From assembly GCA_008360955.1 (NCBI GenBank), contig LUCM01009820.1, forward strand, positions 332,280 to 396,279: 64,000 bases of DNA. Direction: 5' to 3'. Shown here in pieces: positions 1-12,500 of this stretch. Position 1 is the stretch's first letter. Every line of letters begins with the position of its first letter. The notes beneath the pieces are model-generated. The model did not search any database and was not told the DNA's origin. It was given only the letters and a program-made list of their open reading frames with translations. The DNA comes from Fasciolopsis buskii. Lineage: Eukaryota > Platyhelminthes > Trematoda > Plagiorchiida > Fasciolidae. The position numbers and the translations under genes were made by a program.

Positions 1-2540
1 TTCAACTAAAACAATTAGCGGTGTTTTCAAGAACATACCATTTTGTCACTCTTGTTAAACTAAGTCGACGAGATGACAGAGGTTGATTTAAGAGGTGGGC
101 GGCGAACTGCAGGCTGTTTAATTGTTGTTACCTGGATTAACATACAAGGGATGTCGAAAATAGACACTGTACACTAGAGAGGCTAGCAGGAACCTGTGGC
201 TCCATTCGGCATGCGTTTTTCACCTTCAGACTATTTGGTGCAGTTAGGAGTTTGTTTGTGAGTGGTTCTGAGCCTGGCGCTCAATAGAGGGGAGCCGACT
301 TTTTCAACCGTATTATTTATCTCGGCAACGGCTTGACCAGAGACCGCAACACCGCCGTATAAGTGAGCTCGTGCGCATCCAAGTCTGGATCTGCGTGCAT
401 TAAACAACAGCATTTGTGGCGCCCACCTAGTGTTCTGCCAAACTGGAGGGTCGGGTGCTTAGTGTCACATTACCGACAATTTTGTCGTTTGGTCGTGAGA
501 GGTAAGAACTGTGTGCTGCAGGCCTTCGCCAAGTGAATGTACATCCCAGCCCACATAAAGGCGTAAACATGCAGAGCCATTCATCTCAGTTTTTCATTCA
601 TAAAACGCCTAAAACGCAACTATCGCCTTCCACTCATTGGAAACGTTCAGGATACTGAAGGATTTGGAGCGACACGTTCGAGCATACTTCTGTGAACAGA
701 GTGAAAATCAGTGATGCAAAGCGGCGTCAATACCGCTCTTGTTTAAGTGTGCCTGAATACGCTTTATGCCATAGATTCATCGGAGCTTGGAACAAACTAT
801 CATCAGAATCATTAGGTGATGATGGCCCAGCGCTTTGGGAAATCACTAGATTAGAGGATGTGCAAGTTGTTCCAGGTGATGAAATGTCAGGATGCGTGGT
901 TTTGAGAAGCAGATGAGGCAGATGAAACAGATGAAGATGATGGGAATTTATCTATATGGTGCAAAATAATGAAACGCAAACAGTGGATATTCTCTGGCCT
1001 GAAAAGCGAGAAGGGTATCCATCCACTTTCATTTTAGACGATACGGCACTGCCATGGCAAACCGGATAGGAAATGGTGAACAAAACTGGTAGTAGTGAAT
1101 GCTTAATCTTGCTGATACCAAGGAAGTAATTGTCAGTGCTTCGTTGATCGACGAGATCACTTGATGCTTTTATCACCAAGAGTAGGTAGATGAATGAAAT
1201 ATGCATACGCAACGTGTGCCTGAAGCCAAAAATCTAGATCTTAGAAGATGAAACGAGAAGAATTCAACGCAAAAAACATATGAAGGCACGGAAAACATAT
1301 GGACCAACGCGTAAAGCTTGCAGCTCTAAGGGAAAGAGTAAAGACAGTGGAAGCAGGTGTTCGCCTTAGGAGGGAGGCAGGTTCCACTACGTAAACTAGA
1401 AAGTAGATGCTTCCTAAATGCTTTGAACCGCAGGCCAACGGCGTCAAATCCTGAAGAGTAGAGGACTGGCCACGTCGTGGACTTATTTTCGATGGCTGGC
1501 CTATCCCCAGCGAGAAAGGTTATCGAATACCACTGAGCGAGACTATGGTGGGCTCTGCAGGTAGATCGGTTAAAGCCCCTCCTATTAGTACTTCCGATTC
1601 CGTACTGGAAAAATCTCCATCCTCCTCGAGCGGGCATTGTGTTTCAACAGTCAAATGACCTCATACAGGTCACATCAGACAGTACGGTAAACCCAGAGTT
1701 GAACGCCAAGCGTGAGTTAGTGGCACGAAAATGTACAAAAACTGAATTCGAAGATCCTAAACCAACGCTTCCCGGGATGGATTAAACTACCAAAACCTCG
1801 TGTGCCGTGACGCGGACGCAGCCAGGCCATTGTAGCGGCTCACCAAAAAGACAAAGATCACTAGGTTTGTGGCAAAAAGGAAGTCCCAAGATCCAAAACT
1901 GACGGAAGAGAGCGAAGAAAAAAACGGCTCCAAGTGTAATTTGACACCAAATAAAAAGCCACCTACAGCCTTTGTCGGGTGATATGGTAGCGTGAGAATT
2001 GAAAAAATGTAGATTGCTGTGGCATAAAAACCATGTTTGTGGAAACACATAATCCCAACATTAAAAGGAAGTTGGGAAATCGTTAAGGGAGTACTAACTA
2101 AGCTGGCAGAATAATTTGTTCCAGTTAAGGTCGTTACAAGCAATCATTCACCCCCACAGCTGTTTCCAAGAAAAGGGCGAGCAATAAGAATTCGAAGGAG
2201 ACGAGAAACTACCCAGTGTATGAAAGCTACATGCAGGTTTCCAATAAATCGCAAGCGTTCCGAGGAAAGTACTCGTTTGAGCGTAACCTAGAGAGTAATA
2301 TTAAAAAAACCAAAGCGTGCCGCGCGTATGCACGGTCTGAGAAAAAGTCAGATTGTTTCGCCGCCTGGAATTATCGAACGGGAACCCAGCGTTGAGCAAA
2401 TCTGAAAATGCAGACGTCTCATTAGTAACGTTCAAGGCAATATTCAGCTCCCCGGTGAGGTCCATGCCAGCCCGGGAATCGCAGAAGCTTCCCTGATTAC
2501 CCAAATCCCTGAACAGTTTGCAACAGAGGAACAAGCTGTG
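1..2540. other. No gene recognised
   Basis: Short open frames only. Some Lys/Glu-rich frames near 1290-1930 on the plus strand (for example QDPKLTEESEEKN) could be the 5' part of the decayed LINE that follows, but nothing can be assigned. Confidence 0.5.
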
Positions 2541-4350
2541 ACAGAGTCAAACACGCTAAATAATTTTGAAGTTGTTAGCTGAACGGAACAGACCAGCAGA
2601 TAGGCATGACTGCTTGCATTCTCCGTCTTGCAGCTTTAAAATGCCTCACTCAGGAGGAGGTACCTGAAGAATGGAAACTGCTACAGTGGTGGAAATTTAC
2701 GAGGACGGGATGATGTGCATCTCGAGTAAGTGCACGAAAAAGATCCTCAGAAATCAGAAAAGCGAGCAACTGCTGGGTCCCGGTGATACTTAAACAGCAA
2801 AGCATGGTTCCGCATTGGAAATCTCTTGATTTACAAACCTCTTTGCTGGGTGAGGTGACGAAATGCCTAGACGACGGCCACCGGGTGGAAATCCGCTGCG
2901 TGGAACTACCAAATAATGTGTCGGAGTTAACTAGAATCGTGCGGATCACAAAACGAAAGCACTAGGAATAGCGTGGAGGGCTAACTAGAATAAACGGCTT
3001 TTTAAGTAGAAGGACAATTTGCTTCAGGTCTAGAGGGCAAACGACGACTCTCCACGCCATACCAAATGGGGGCGATCCAAGGCACTGTAACAGGACCAGC
3101 AACCTCTTTCACAATTATCAAACATGTGAAGAAGAGGATGTAAAACCAGAGCTATCTCCCCGCCGACGATATTAAAACAGCGGATGCGGACCTAGGGGAG
3201 GACATCAACGTAGTCAAAGCCTGGCGAAGTACGTGTGACCTTCGGTGAACCTGCTTGAGTGTCAAAGGCTGATCACTGGAGAGCACAACGAAATGAAATA
3301 GGTGACTTTATGGGAGTCTCCGAAGCCAAGGACCCCAGAGTAAATATAAAGAGCACTTATAAACCCTCGAACGATGCATAAAAGCGGTGAATGAAGTCAC
3401 AGGAAGGTTTTCAGACCCAGACAAAAGATGTCCTGCGGGGACCCCGGAGTGTTTCAGTCTTTGTACGCGATTGTCGTAAGACCGTATTTTTTATTGTAGT
3501 CAAGCCTGGTTGCCGTGCCCGCAAAAGGATATAAACTGATTAGAAACGGTACGTTCAATCTTGTACCAGACAGGAGCGCCAGGGGGTCTAATTTAAGACC
3601 ACTGCGCAACCATACAGGGCATCAAATGAGGGCTGTTCTTCACCATTAGAGTGATTCCACTATGAAACCGATTTCCAGGACACGTGGTCACCAGTACTAA
3701 TGCAGATAGATTTAAAGAGGCTCTGGATGCCCACCGGGCGGCATACCCAGGGCTGAAGCAGTAAGGTTCAGGCGAAAACCGACAATGCATCTATTGGATC
3801 TGATACTGCACCGGATACTTTGTTCAACAGAAACAACAAGATGTACGCAGTGTTGGAAGCTACAGACGCCCGTAAATGAAATGCCGATCTGGGTAGAAAC
3901 CAAAATATTGTCCCGTGCACCCTGGGATGTCTCGGGGGCTGTCTTAGAATCCACGCTTTTTCCGACGTATGACAACGACATGAACAACAGACTGTAAAAT
4001 CTTTCTTGCGTTTGCAAATGGCGTCACATTAACAGGGACAATCTGTACTGAATCTACCCAGAGGGATCTGGATAAAATTTGCCACCGATTAATGGGATCT
4101 TCCGCTGAACCTTAGCAAGTGACAGCGGTTCACGAAAAGACAAAATAATTCCGCTGGCCACATGGGTCCACCTGGAGATCAGGTCACGACGGAACAAACG
4201 CAGCTAGCGAGGGACCTCAGAATATTAAAGAGTGCGGACTGCAATCCTAGTCTGTAAAGCCGTAAAGAGGCTATTAAAGCGTTGTATGCCTTATGTCAAA
4301 TTAGGACTGTGAAAACTAAAAAATCAAGGTTCTACTGCTACCGATGAGGA
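2540..4350 (+). mobile_element. Degenerate CR1-like LINE
   Basis: Broken plus-strand RT remnants. Around 3930-4080 the frames combine to VLESTLFPTYDNDMNN followed by SCVFANGVTLTG, matching the RT pattern VLGPxLFLxYVNDMxx..xxxFADDxxLxG with the catalytic FADD changed to FANG. Upstream, 2660-2960 and 3360-3700 hold other frame-shifted pieces. Very old; no intact frame. Confidence 0.55.
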
Positions 4351-4478
4351 TGTTTGTCCGACCGCACTCAGAGTGTTGTGTTCGGGCATACAGACCGCAA
4401 TTGCTAGGAGATTGACAATACAAGAGCAGATTCAGTGTACTTTACCACGCTGATGTGAACAGCTAAAGCACCTGGGAT

Positions 4479-4652
4479 ATGAACACGAGCTACATTCAGG
4501 GGTGTAATTATGAAGCGTGCCATTCCAGAATGGAGGATTTTAGTTATCTTACTGACGTTCTGGTTAGCATGGGTTTTGATGTATATGATATTGAACGGGC
4601 CTACTTCGGCGGCCATAAGACTTTGGAATCCATTATTGATTTCATATCAGGG
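4479..4652 (+). CDS. Exon 1: N-terminal UBA domain
   Basis: Starts with ATG at 4479; a second in-frame ATG at 4530 is an equally good start and would put the UBA at the extreme N-terminus, as in UBXN1/SAKS1. The stretch LTDVLVSMGFDVYDIERAY, followed by an Ile-rich third helix (ESIIDFIS), matches a UBA three-helix bundle with the diagnostic MGF loop. UBA domains bind mono- or polyubiquitin. The exon ends at a GTAAAC donor in phase 0. It is assigned to the downstream UBX gene because UBA plus UBX is the normal order in the SAKS1 class. The direct splice is not in phase with the next recognised exon, so membership in this gene is inferred rather than shown. Confidence 0.62.
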
Positions 4653-5345
4653 GTAAACGTTCCGGAGAACGACTCACATGGGTGTGATCGACTACGACTT
4701 CGTGGCGCCGAAGGAACCAGACGGACAAGTAAAGTTATTAACGATTTTATAATAACGCGCTGGTACATGTTTTCTTCCACAATATGGAGCTTAACGAACT
4801 TACCTGTTAGAATGCATGCATAAAGTCAGTTGACTGCTTTAAAGCGGTCGTAGTCCTGCTTTGGCAGGGGTGGCCAAGCGGATATGTACATTGTTTCATA
4901 AATAAAGGAAGTAAAGGGCAAAAAAAGCATTGGATTCTTTAACAACCTTTCTGCTTGAATATAAACTGCCATCTTTTGGTGTAACTGAATCATGCAGTTA
5001 ATAATTGATACACTTTACCAGCAACCATTGCTTCCCTGCTCGGATGGGCACCATGCTAACACGAACTGTAATTTCCGAATAATCCCAAAAAGCACTACGA
5101 GGAGCAGCACAGTGTTGCGAACAAGCTTGTCTTGAGTTATTCGCAATCACGTCAATACATAACACCGAATGTGATTTACTACAAAGGTTACCGTTCTGAT
5201 GGTCGAAATATGTCCACTGTTGTGTGTTTGTGTGTGGGAGAGAGATGAATGAAGGTTAAAATTATGTGTTGGAGGGATGCAATCCACACCCGTAACCCGG
5301 GTGTGTAGGAGATTCAAGAGATTTTCGGGTGGCGAGTTGGCCAGG

Positions 5346-5399
5346 GACGAATGCGTACAGCCTTAGCTGTAGATACGACTAAAGCTGTATGCATTCATC
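5346..5399. repeat. 54-bp imperfect palindrome
   Basis: Arms 5346-5366 and 5379-5399 (21 bases each, three mismatches, all transitions) flank a 12-base loop. It can form a stable cruciform or hairpin. It lies in the intron after the UBA exon in a region with no other recognised feature. Confidence 0.85.
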
Positions 5400-6360
5400 T
5401 CTGCCATCCCGACTTGTGTCCAAAAGCAATGAGTGGAAACACTGAAGATCCCTTGGTCCACTCGGCACCCCCAAAAATTTCCGATCTCTTACAGACCCGT
5501 GTCACGGAACGGAAGAAGTAAATTAATCCAGTTTGATTAGCAAACATGCGTCGGTAACGAAGCACAACATTTAACTGATTTTACAATTACCATTTTTTTT
5601 AACGGAAATTGTCGTTGCTCACCATGATCGGAAGAACCGGAGGCCATAATCTGCCTCGGCAGATCCACATGCACGGTAAGTAGCATTCCGATTAAAGCTT
5701 GTGAAAAAACACTGTTTATCACATATTTGTGATTAGAATATATCAGTGCAGAATTCTTCGAGTACTTTTCGGCACTCCATTATGGACCTCATACTGCGAT
5801 GCATGGATAGCGATACTGCAGTATATTGTGATAAATGATACAACACAGTTGCCAATTAACCTCGGTGTTTACTGGGTGGGACAATTTGATAGTCGTCAGT
5901 GCATCCTATAAACAATGTGATGTGATCTTCTAACTTCCGCCCAAACCGGAGATATGCAACCACCTTTTACCATGTGTATGAAACCAGAGGCTGCGTCAAT
6001 GTGCTCACGTAGGACAACGAATTTATGCAAGGTTCATGCTGAAGAGATCACCGAACAAGGGGATAAGTGATCCTGGTTTCGTTCTCGTTTTCTTTGGGAG
6101 ACACGAACACTGGCCGCTGAGGCGTTTCCTACATCTCTACCAATTCAGATTTGGACTTTTGTATATAACTGCCAAATTTACTGTTTGAAAGAAACGCCTG
6201 TGTTAATTAACGAAACAATAAGACATCGTTCTTCGTAAGACATTCCGACCGTTTGTTGGTGATTGAACATCATTTTGAGGATTGGACATTTAATCATGGT
6301 TGCAAGGCACATGTTCCGATGTGCTAAATCCAGTAATCATGGAGTCCGTTGTTATTGGTC

Positions 6361-8395
6361 ATCGTTATCATCATGCAGCGTTAAACAGCAAAGCAAGCGT
6401 CACTGACCGCTGCCTTGCTCCCAAAGTTACATGCTTCTAAGACGAGAGTGAGTATCCAAAGGAAGCAGAGAGTAGACCTACATAGTTGGGAAAAGATGCT
6501 GCTGCAGCCGGCACACGGAACACAGTCTAACTATACAAACACACTCTTTCATTCTGATTCGATAGAAAATGACAACACAATCGCGACTGTTCGCGATTCA
6601 CTGCCACATCCTCCAATGTCTCCAACCAGCTAGTTAACGGGTCTTTCGGGCCCCAACCATGGAGACTTGAGACACCTACTTTACCTATGTTCGCTGTACA
6701 TTTTCTCGTCCCGCACTGCCACGTCATCTGTTGACCTCCACATGGCCTCTTCAATTCCTTGAGAGGAACGTAAAATAGGGCACGATATGGTAGACGAGTG
6801 TCAACCATGCGCAACACGTGACCCAAACAACGTAGTCTACTAAGTGTCATACGCTGACACAAGGTAGTCTAAGAGCCAAGACCTAGTATTAGATTCCTGA
6901 CCTCTACATTACTCACGCGATCACTCCGTCCACTCCTAGTGATACTACGTAAACGTCGGTGGTCGAAAACCTCCAACCAACGAACATCTCTCCCACGCAT
7001 ATTTCATGTCTCGCAACCGTACAACAGAACTGAGCGCACTGCAGCACAGTAAACACGACCTTTCCACTTCAGCGAACTATGAGGCCGACGCCACGAGTGC
7101 TTCTGTCCAGCGTAAGCTGCTCCAGCCTTGGATATACGCGTGTTTACCTCCACTGCCGGGCTACCCTCGTTCGACACGCGGCTGCTAAGGTAAGTAAAAT
7201 GGTTCACAATCGTTATTTCCTCTTCATCCAGTACCAAGCCCAGTCCTGTAACAGCACCTTGCACTTTGAAGATGCAAAGCACATGCCAAACCGAGCAACC
7301 GATCTCGAGAGTTTACCTAGTGCGCGTTGTGCATAGTCCGCGGATTCAGGCTAGCACACAACGTCGTCTGCGTAATCTAGATCACATGGCTTCCCTCCAT
7401 TTCCCAGTTAGACTCCTGCATTCTTAAGACCTACCAAAACATCTTCCATCACCTCGTCCATGACGAAATTGAGCGGGAATGGAGAAACGAGACACCTTTG
7501 TCGAAAGCCACTAGTCGTTTCGAATGAACTTGTTAGTTCACCATATACCCTCACGCGACCATAGATATGCGAATATAAAGCTAGCAACAGGTTCAAGATC
7601 TTCGCTGGCATATCCTTCCGGTGGAGAGCACTGAATAGTGCTGGTCGATCCACTGAGTCCAACGCATCTTTCAAGTCGAGGAATACTACGATTGTAGGTC
7701 GGCGGTAGGTGTGGCGCATTTCTAGTAATTGCTATCAATGGAACCTCGGCCTGGCCGAAATCCGGCCTGCTGTTCGCGGATATTACTCTCGCGAATAGGT
7801 GTCCAACGGCACAGCAATATCGAGGCTAACACCTTAGTAACTGTCAAAACTAAACTAAGGCCACGATGATTGCTACAGTCGCTTCGTGTGCCCTTTTTGA
7901 AGATGGGTGCAATCGGTGACCTATCCCACGGTGACAGAATACGCTCCTCGTTCCAAATATTTTTACCCAGTTTGAAAAGAACTGGGGGGAGTTCGTCGGG
8001 ACCGGCTGCTTTTCCCCTCTTCAGAAGCCGAATATTCGGCTGCATTTTCACTTCCGTTGGAGGATCAAGTGACACCTCTCAAGGATTCACAGTTCCAGAT
8101 GTTGGTCTAAATAAGTCAGCGTGTGGCCAGCTAAACTGATCTTTGAAGTGCTCTGTCCAAATGTCCAGCTTTTGCTGACTACCATGGATGAGCTCTCCAT
8201 TTCTATCGCACACGACTTCACTAACCGAAGTTCGCCGCCCACTGCTGTCGCGTATAGGCTTGAACAGTCCGTGACTGTTCCCTGAGGCGGTCTTTTCCTC
8301 CATCTCTTCGGCTACCTTGACACAACAGTTTTCAAGATCATTCTTAAGCCTTATGGTCACTGACGCTTTTGATGCAATGTCTTGACATCGCCCTT
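6361..8395 (-). mobile_element. 5'-truncated RTE-type LINE, same family
   Basis: A minus-strand copy carrying the same RT and C-terminal domains as the 31905-35560 element. Segments are 8360-8079 (KVAEEMEEKTASGN, FSWPHADLFRPTSG), 8075-7722 (GPDELPPVLFKLGKNIW to FRPGRGSID), 7719-7408 (VVFLDLKDALDSVD), 7282-7004 and 6862-6527 (LGHVLRMVDTRLPYRALFY). In the 103-residue block it differs from the plus-strand copy at only a few positions. It ends 5' at about 8395 in the linker domain, as usual for incomplete LINE reverse transcription. The 3' end is a short ATCATC tail at about 6361-6375. It lies in the intron between the UBA and coiled-coil exons, antisense to the host gene. Confidence 0.9.
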
Positions 8396-8449
8396 GTGCG
8401 CTTACATATAAGGGGAAGAGGCTTCGTCACCCACGCACTAAAGGCTGGT

Positions 8450-9130
8450 TAGTCGGGCGTGGGTATCAATTGCGGACTGCAGAATCATTGACTGGCCGGG
8501 ATTTAGTGGACCAATCACGTTTTTGTTGCGACAGTGTGCAGAAAATATGCACTTACAAAGATTTGGGACAGCAGCATGCAAAGATTCTGCTGGCGTTGCG
8601 GCCGTGAACAGATCAGATTTCAGGTGCAGCGTACCACGGAGCTCTGCGCTTGGGGCACTTCTATTCCTCTTTATATGTAATTTTTCACAAGGATTGACAT
8701 TAGTTCCCCATCTTTGCTGATGATATCAAGGTATGTGAAAGGGATATGTGGTCGGCTCGATGGAATTTATCACAGGGTCTTGTCAGTTCTGTACTACAAA
8801 CGCAGTTCAGATCAACACTGTACCGCGGCTTTGCGTGTCTTAGGATAAGAACTTAGTTGTGATTGTCACGCACGACTTTCAGCCAGGTGACCGCCAGAAA
8901 CGTAAGAACAGAGCTAAACAGAATGTGTACGATAGTAACGTGCAAACTGAGAGGTGTTTGTGCCATTGTATAGAGCACTGGTGCGTTCCTTGCTTGGGTG
9001 ACACGGTCCTCGGCCTCATACTATCACAGAGACATAGATTGTACACAAAAGGTCCAGCAACGAAAATGATGGCTGGTTAGGAAGTACTGAGTGGTGCTCA
9101 ATGATCTCAGGACCTGAGCTTTTACTGGTT
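8450..9130 (+). mobile_element. Degenerate CR1-like LINE reverse transcriptase
   Basis: Frames at 8523-8720 give RCSVPRSSALGALLFLFICN, equivalent to the GVPQGSVLGPLLFLIYIND motif, and a frameshift later at about 8712 the sequence reads FADDIKVCERDM, the catalytic box. It directly follows the 5' end of the RTE copy at 6361-8395. Confidence 0.72.
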
Positions 9131-9689
9131 GGAACGTAGTTGAAGCAGGAGAGACTTAAGTCTCCCCTTGTGGCAATTGACACAATCTTTTAAGATTATG
9201 ACGGGCCCAGCAGGCATAGAAGCTAACGGTCCTTTTGAGTTTGCTCCTGTAGAGAGAACATGTTTGGAAGTCACAAAGCAACCAATTTTGGCTGGAGTTG
9301 AATGCCAGTTTTTTTACAAACGGGGTTTTCCGCTCTGGAATTGATTGCTCACTGCACGTCAATGGAAACTTTCGAACGAGCTTTAGACTTGTACTGGGGT
9401 ACAGCCATCTCGGCAACATGAACTGGTTTCGAGATAGCTCATCCCATTTTTGCCTTATATCTATGCATATAACGCAGCTATGCATACCCATATGAGCATG
9501 GTATTCCTCCAAAAACCCTTCCAGGAAACAAGAATTCAAATCATACGCAGCGTTGAAAGTCAAGGGAACTCACCGACCACATACCGTTCTGGACGTTTGG
9601 CCATTGCGCGCATTTCCGTTCTACGCAAACTAAATTGAACCGATATATGGACCGAAGATATTAGAAGATTGTCTGAGTTTGGGAGCCCA

Positions 9690-10127
9690 TCGCCATTTCA
9701 AGATAGCGATAATGGTTGAACGGTTTCTGCTGGTCCAACAGCCGTTTCTGACTGCTTTGGACGTTATGGACGTTCGGTTGCGGCCCTTACCAGTGTCACC
9801 ACAGCGGACGATGGTTTTTCGCATTCGGATACGGAGACATCATTGGTTATTGTTGCTGATAAGAGAAAAATGGATAGGAGATGGTGGCCTGTTCCTTGGA
9901 GTCAATCGGCCGTTAGTATTGCTAGCATTAGCGTTAATTCTGATCTCAAACCCACTGCACAGTCCATGTCACTTGATTGCGGTCAAGCTGATGTTAATCC
10001 TTTAGGGGAGCCATTTTCCCGATTGTGGGCCTCCTTGCCGTCCCCATGGCCACAGCCATATGCGCAGGATACTGCCACATGCAGGCCAGAAGAAATCATT
10101 ATCGTTGGTGAACCAACGCGAATGTAG
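9690..10127 (+). other. Open frame of unknown origin, possibly LINE ORF1
   Basis: An open stretch of about 145 codons in the frame ending at 10127: Thr/Ser/Asp-rich start, KRKMDRRWWPVPWSQSA, then FSRLWASLPSPWPQPYAQD and PEEIIIVGEPTRM. It sits between two LINE RT fragments, so an ORF1-like transposon origin is the simplest guess. I recognise no domain. Confidence 0.3.
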
Positions 10128-10559
10128 TAGGTTTCGAAGGTACAATTAGCTTCTGAGGCTCTTAACCCCCGTCAGTCTGAGGTAATTACCCCTCAACTAG
10201 CGGCTATCGCACGCTGATGCAAAGGTCACCCGCCGCCGACGCGATATTTTCTTGCTATTAACCTCTTGCGAGCTGCCATACACGGAGAGCAGTAACGTCT
10301 TGACCATAACATCAGACTGTTACATGATGCTCTTGGTAAGCTGTTCACATCGGATCTAGCAAAGAACGTGAGTGATAAAGTGTTTCAGATTGAGGGAAAT
10401 GAGTCTAGCAGCCGAAGACCCTTCAAAATTGCTTGACGTTCAGATGATGAGGAAGCCTACTGTTCCAACGTTCATATCGACTCGAAGAAGATTGCTTCGA
10501 CACTTCACTCCTGAGGATAGCGCAACGCTCGTGGCGGCCCTCACCGAACTCCACGAGTG

Positions 10560-10880
10560 TCGTGCGGGGGGGGGGGTTGCATGTTCACCAGCAATAGTCA
10601 TTCTATGGTCAGTTCGATGTTCATTCGATCCGTTGAGCCATGATGCCTCCCAAGTGTTGTGTACGTCCCATGTACTACTGAGACTGGAGTATGGATGTTT
10701 TGCTGCCTACTCTTGCACTGTTAATGAGGTGTAGAAATCAGAGCAAGTACAACGCTTAGCCACACAACTCGTTGACGGACTACAGAGAATTAGCTAAGAG
10801 AACCGTCTAAGCTCTTCGAGACTGTCTCGTGGAGCGTTACAGGCGGATTCGAAGGTGTGTGATCAGTCTGTGGGGATTCT
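10560..10880 (+). mobile_element. LINE RT C-terminal fragment
   Basis: The frame 10372-10734 ends in TSHVLLRLEYGCFAAYSCTV, like the HVRPxLEYGxxAxxPxT block of CR1/Jockey elements, and the next 100 bases continue as EQVQRLATQLVDGLQRISY, like (L)ExVQRxATRLVxGLxxLSY. It may be the 3' part of the same old element as 8450-9130. Confidence 0.62.
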
Positions 10881-12309
10881 ATGTGGTGATATGGATTCAT
10901 AACTGTGGCAGGTCTTTTCTTTTTCGTGTGGATCACTGTATGCGGTTTATCGTGTCACACAGTTGCCAATACATGGAATATCTCGCTGGCAAACTTGTTG
11001 GGAGAGAAGGACGGTAATTGTTGTAAGTGCTATCTTGAGGAACATTTGAGACGATTTTGAATGATCAGTTTGTCCTAAGGCGATCTTCTACAGTCACATT
11101 GAATAGGCTTACACGGGATGCTTTCCTCTGCCTGTTAGTGTGAAGAATCAGTAAATGATTGTGACTTACTAGTGTCGGACTGTGGGCCATGACACCTGAG
11201 AGATAGCAGGGAGCAGTGGCCGAAAAGTATCCGGTTCATATGGGAGATTTATTTCAGACGGAAAATTTATCCTGACTAAAAGTAGTCTAGTGGAATGACT
11301 TAGGAGCTGCCGCTGTTTACAGTTCTTCCGGTCACTTTAACTGTTTTCCGGATTAAGCGTCTGTCCCCAAAAAGGTCAGTGCTTCGAGTTCCAGATCCGA
11401 TGGCTTCTTTCATCGTAAAGGGCAACTCGTTGCCACACCTGGCCTAATGAGGCTTTGTGTGGTCCTACGCTACTCCAAATTTCAGGGTCGTGGTTACCAG
11501 TCTTCTCTCCTCTATCGTGTATTGGGCCCTAGTGGCTGTGGGGCATGCCCCTTGCACTGCAGTCATGCATGAAATGTCATAAAAATGTCGGTGGCTTTCT
11601 TTTATCTTTTGGAACTAATTGCTTGTTTCTGTTGCTCGACGCTGTAGGATAGGAATATTAAAAAAATCAGAACACGATCAGTACAAATAGAGCGAAGTCA
11701 GGAGTTGCTTAGGTTTAATATATTTGACGAGGGCATTTGCGATCGTTGCGCGCATGGGCAACGTGGAAAGGCAAACCATGCTAGGAGATCAGGGGGTCGT
11801 TTAGGTAGGCTATTTGGAGTAGTAAAGCCAAGCTGATACATCTACAGTGTGTGTTGTAATGTGACGGATAAGCCATTCAAGTAAGTTAGAAATTCCTAGA
11901 TAGTGCTACCTGCGAATGCTCTATGGGCCTCCGTGCGCACAGTTACACGCCACCCCTGAAACCAGATAACCCACCGAGGCTAATCGCGGTTATTTCGCAA
12001 ATTCCTTTATATGATTGGCACACAAGTGTATTGGAAAGGATATGCTCCATAGCTGCTGAGGCCCAAAACACAGGCGAAGAGGGACCGGCAAGCCTGATCC
12101 TGGGACTTGAAGTGTTATAAATACACATCAGATCCCATTAAGTCGCTCAGTTAGCCTGACGTGTTACCTTTAGGGCATAGGTGGTGGCTACTTGGTTACA
12201 AGGGCATTTACTCACCACTCAACTCTTTCGTCCGAAATAGCACCGTTTTATTATCTAAAGATCTTGTATCAGCATTTCAATTCTGACTTGCAAACGCTGG
12301 ATGTACATG

Positions 12310-12500
12310 AAAATCAATGGTCACTCCACGGACGTAGCATTCATCGACTTCTGGGGCCTTGGTCTTAATGGCTCGTTGCTTCACTAGATTGAAGACCTAT
12401 TTTTTGAAAGGATTTTCTGAATGAGAGTTTTGGAGCTTTTTCCCAGTCTCACACGGCAACTAGTAGTGTTCCTCAGGAATCAGTTTCATAAATGGGAGTG
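12310..12500 (+). mobile_element. Degenerate LINE RT fragment
   Basis: Reads as VAFIDFWGLGLNGSLLH, comparable to VxFIDFxxAFDSVxHxxLL, then FGAFSQSHTATSSVPQES, comparable to SxxxxxTSGVPQGS of CR1/Jockey RT. Stops interrupt it. Confidence 0.55.

Noticed and set aside
4861..4890. tRNA-like start (GGCAGGGGTGGCCAAGCGG)
   Set aside because: Good A box, but no B box or cloverleaf follows at tRNA distance.
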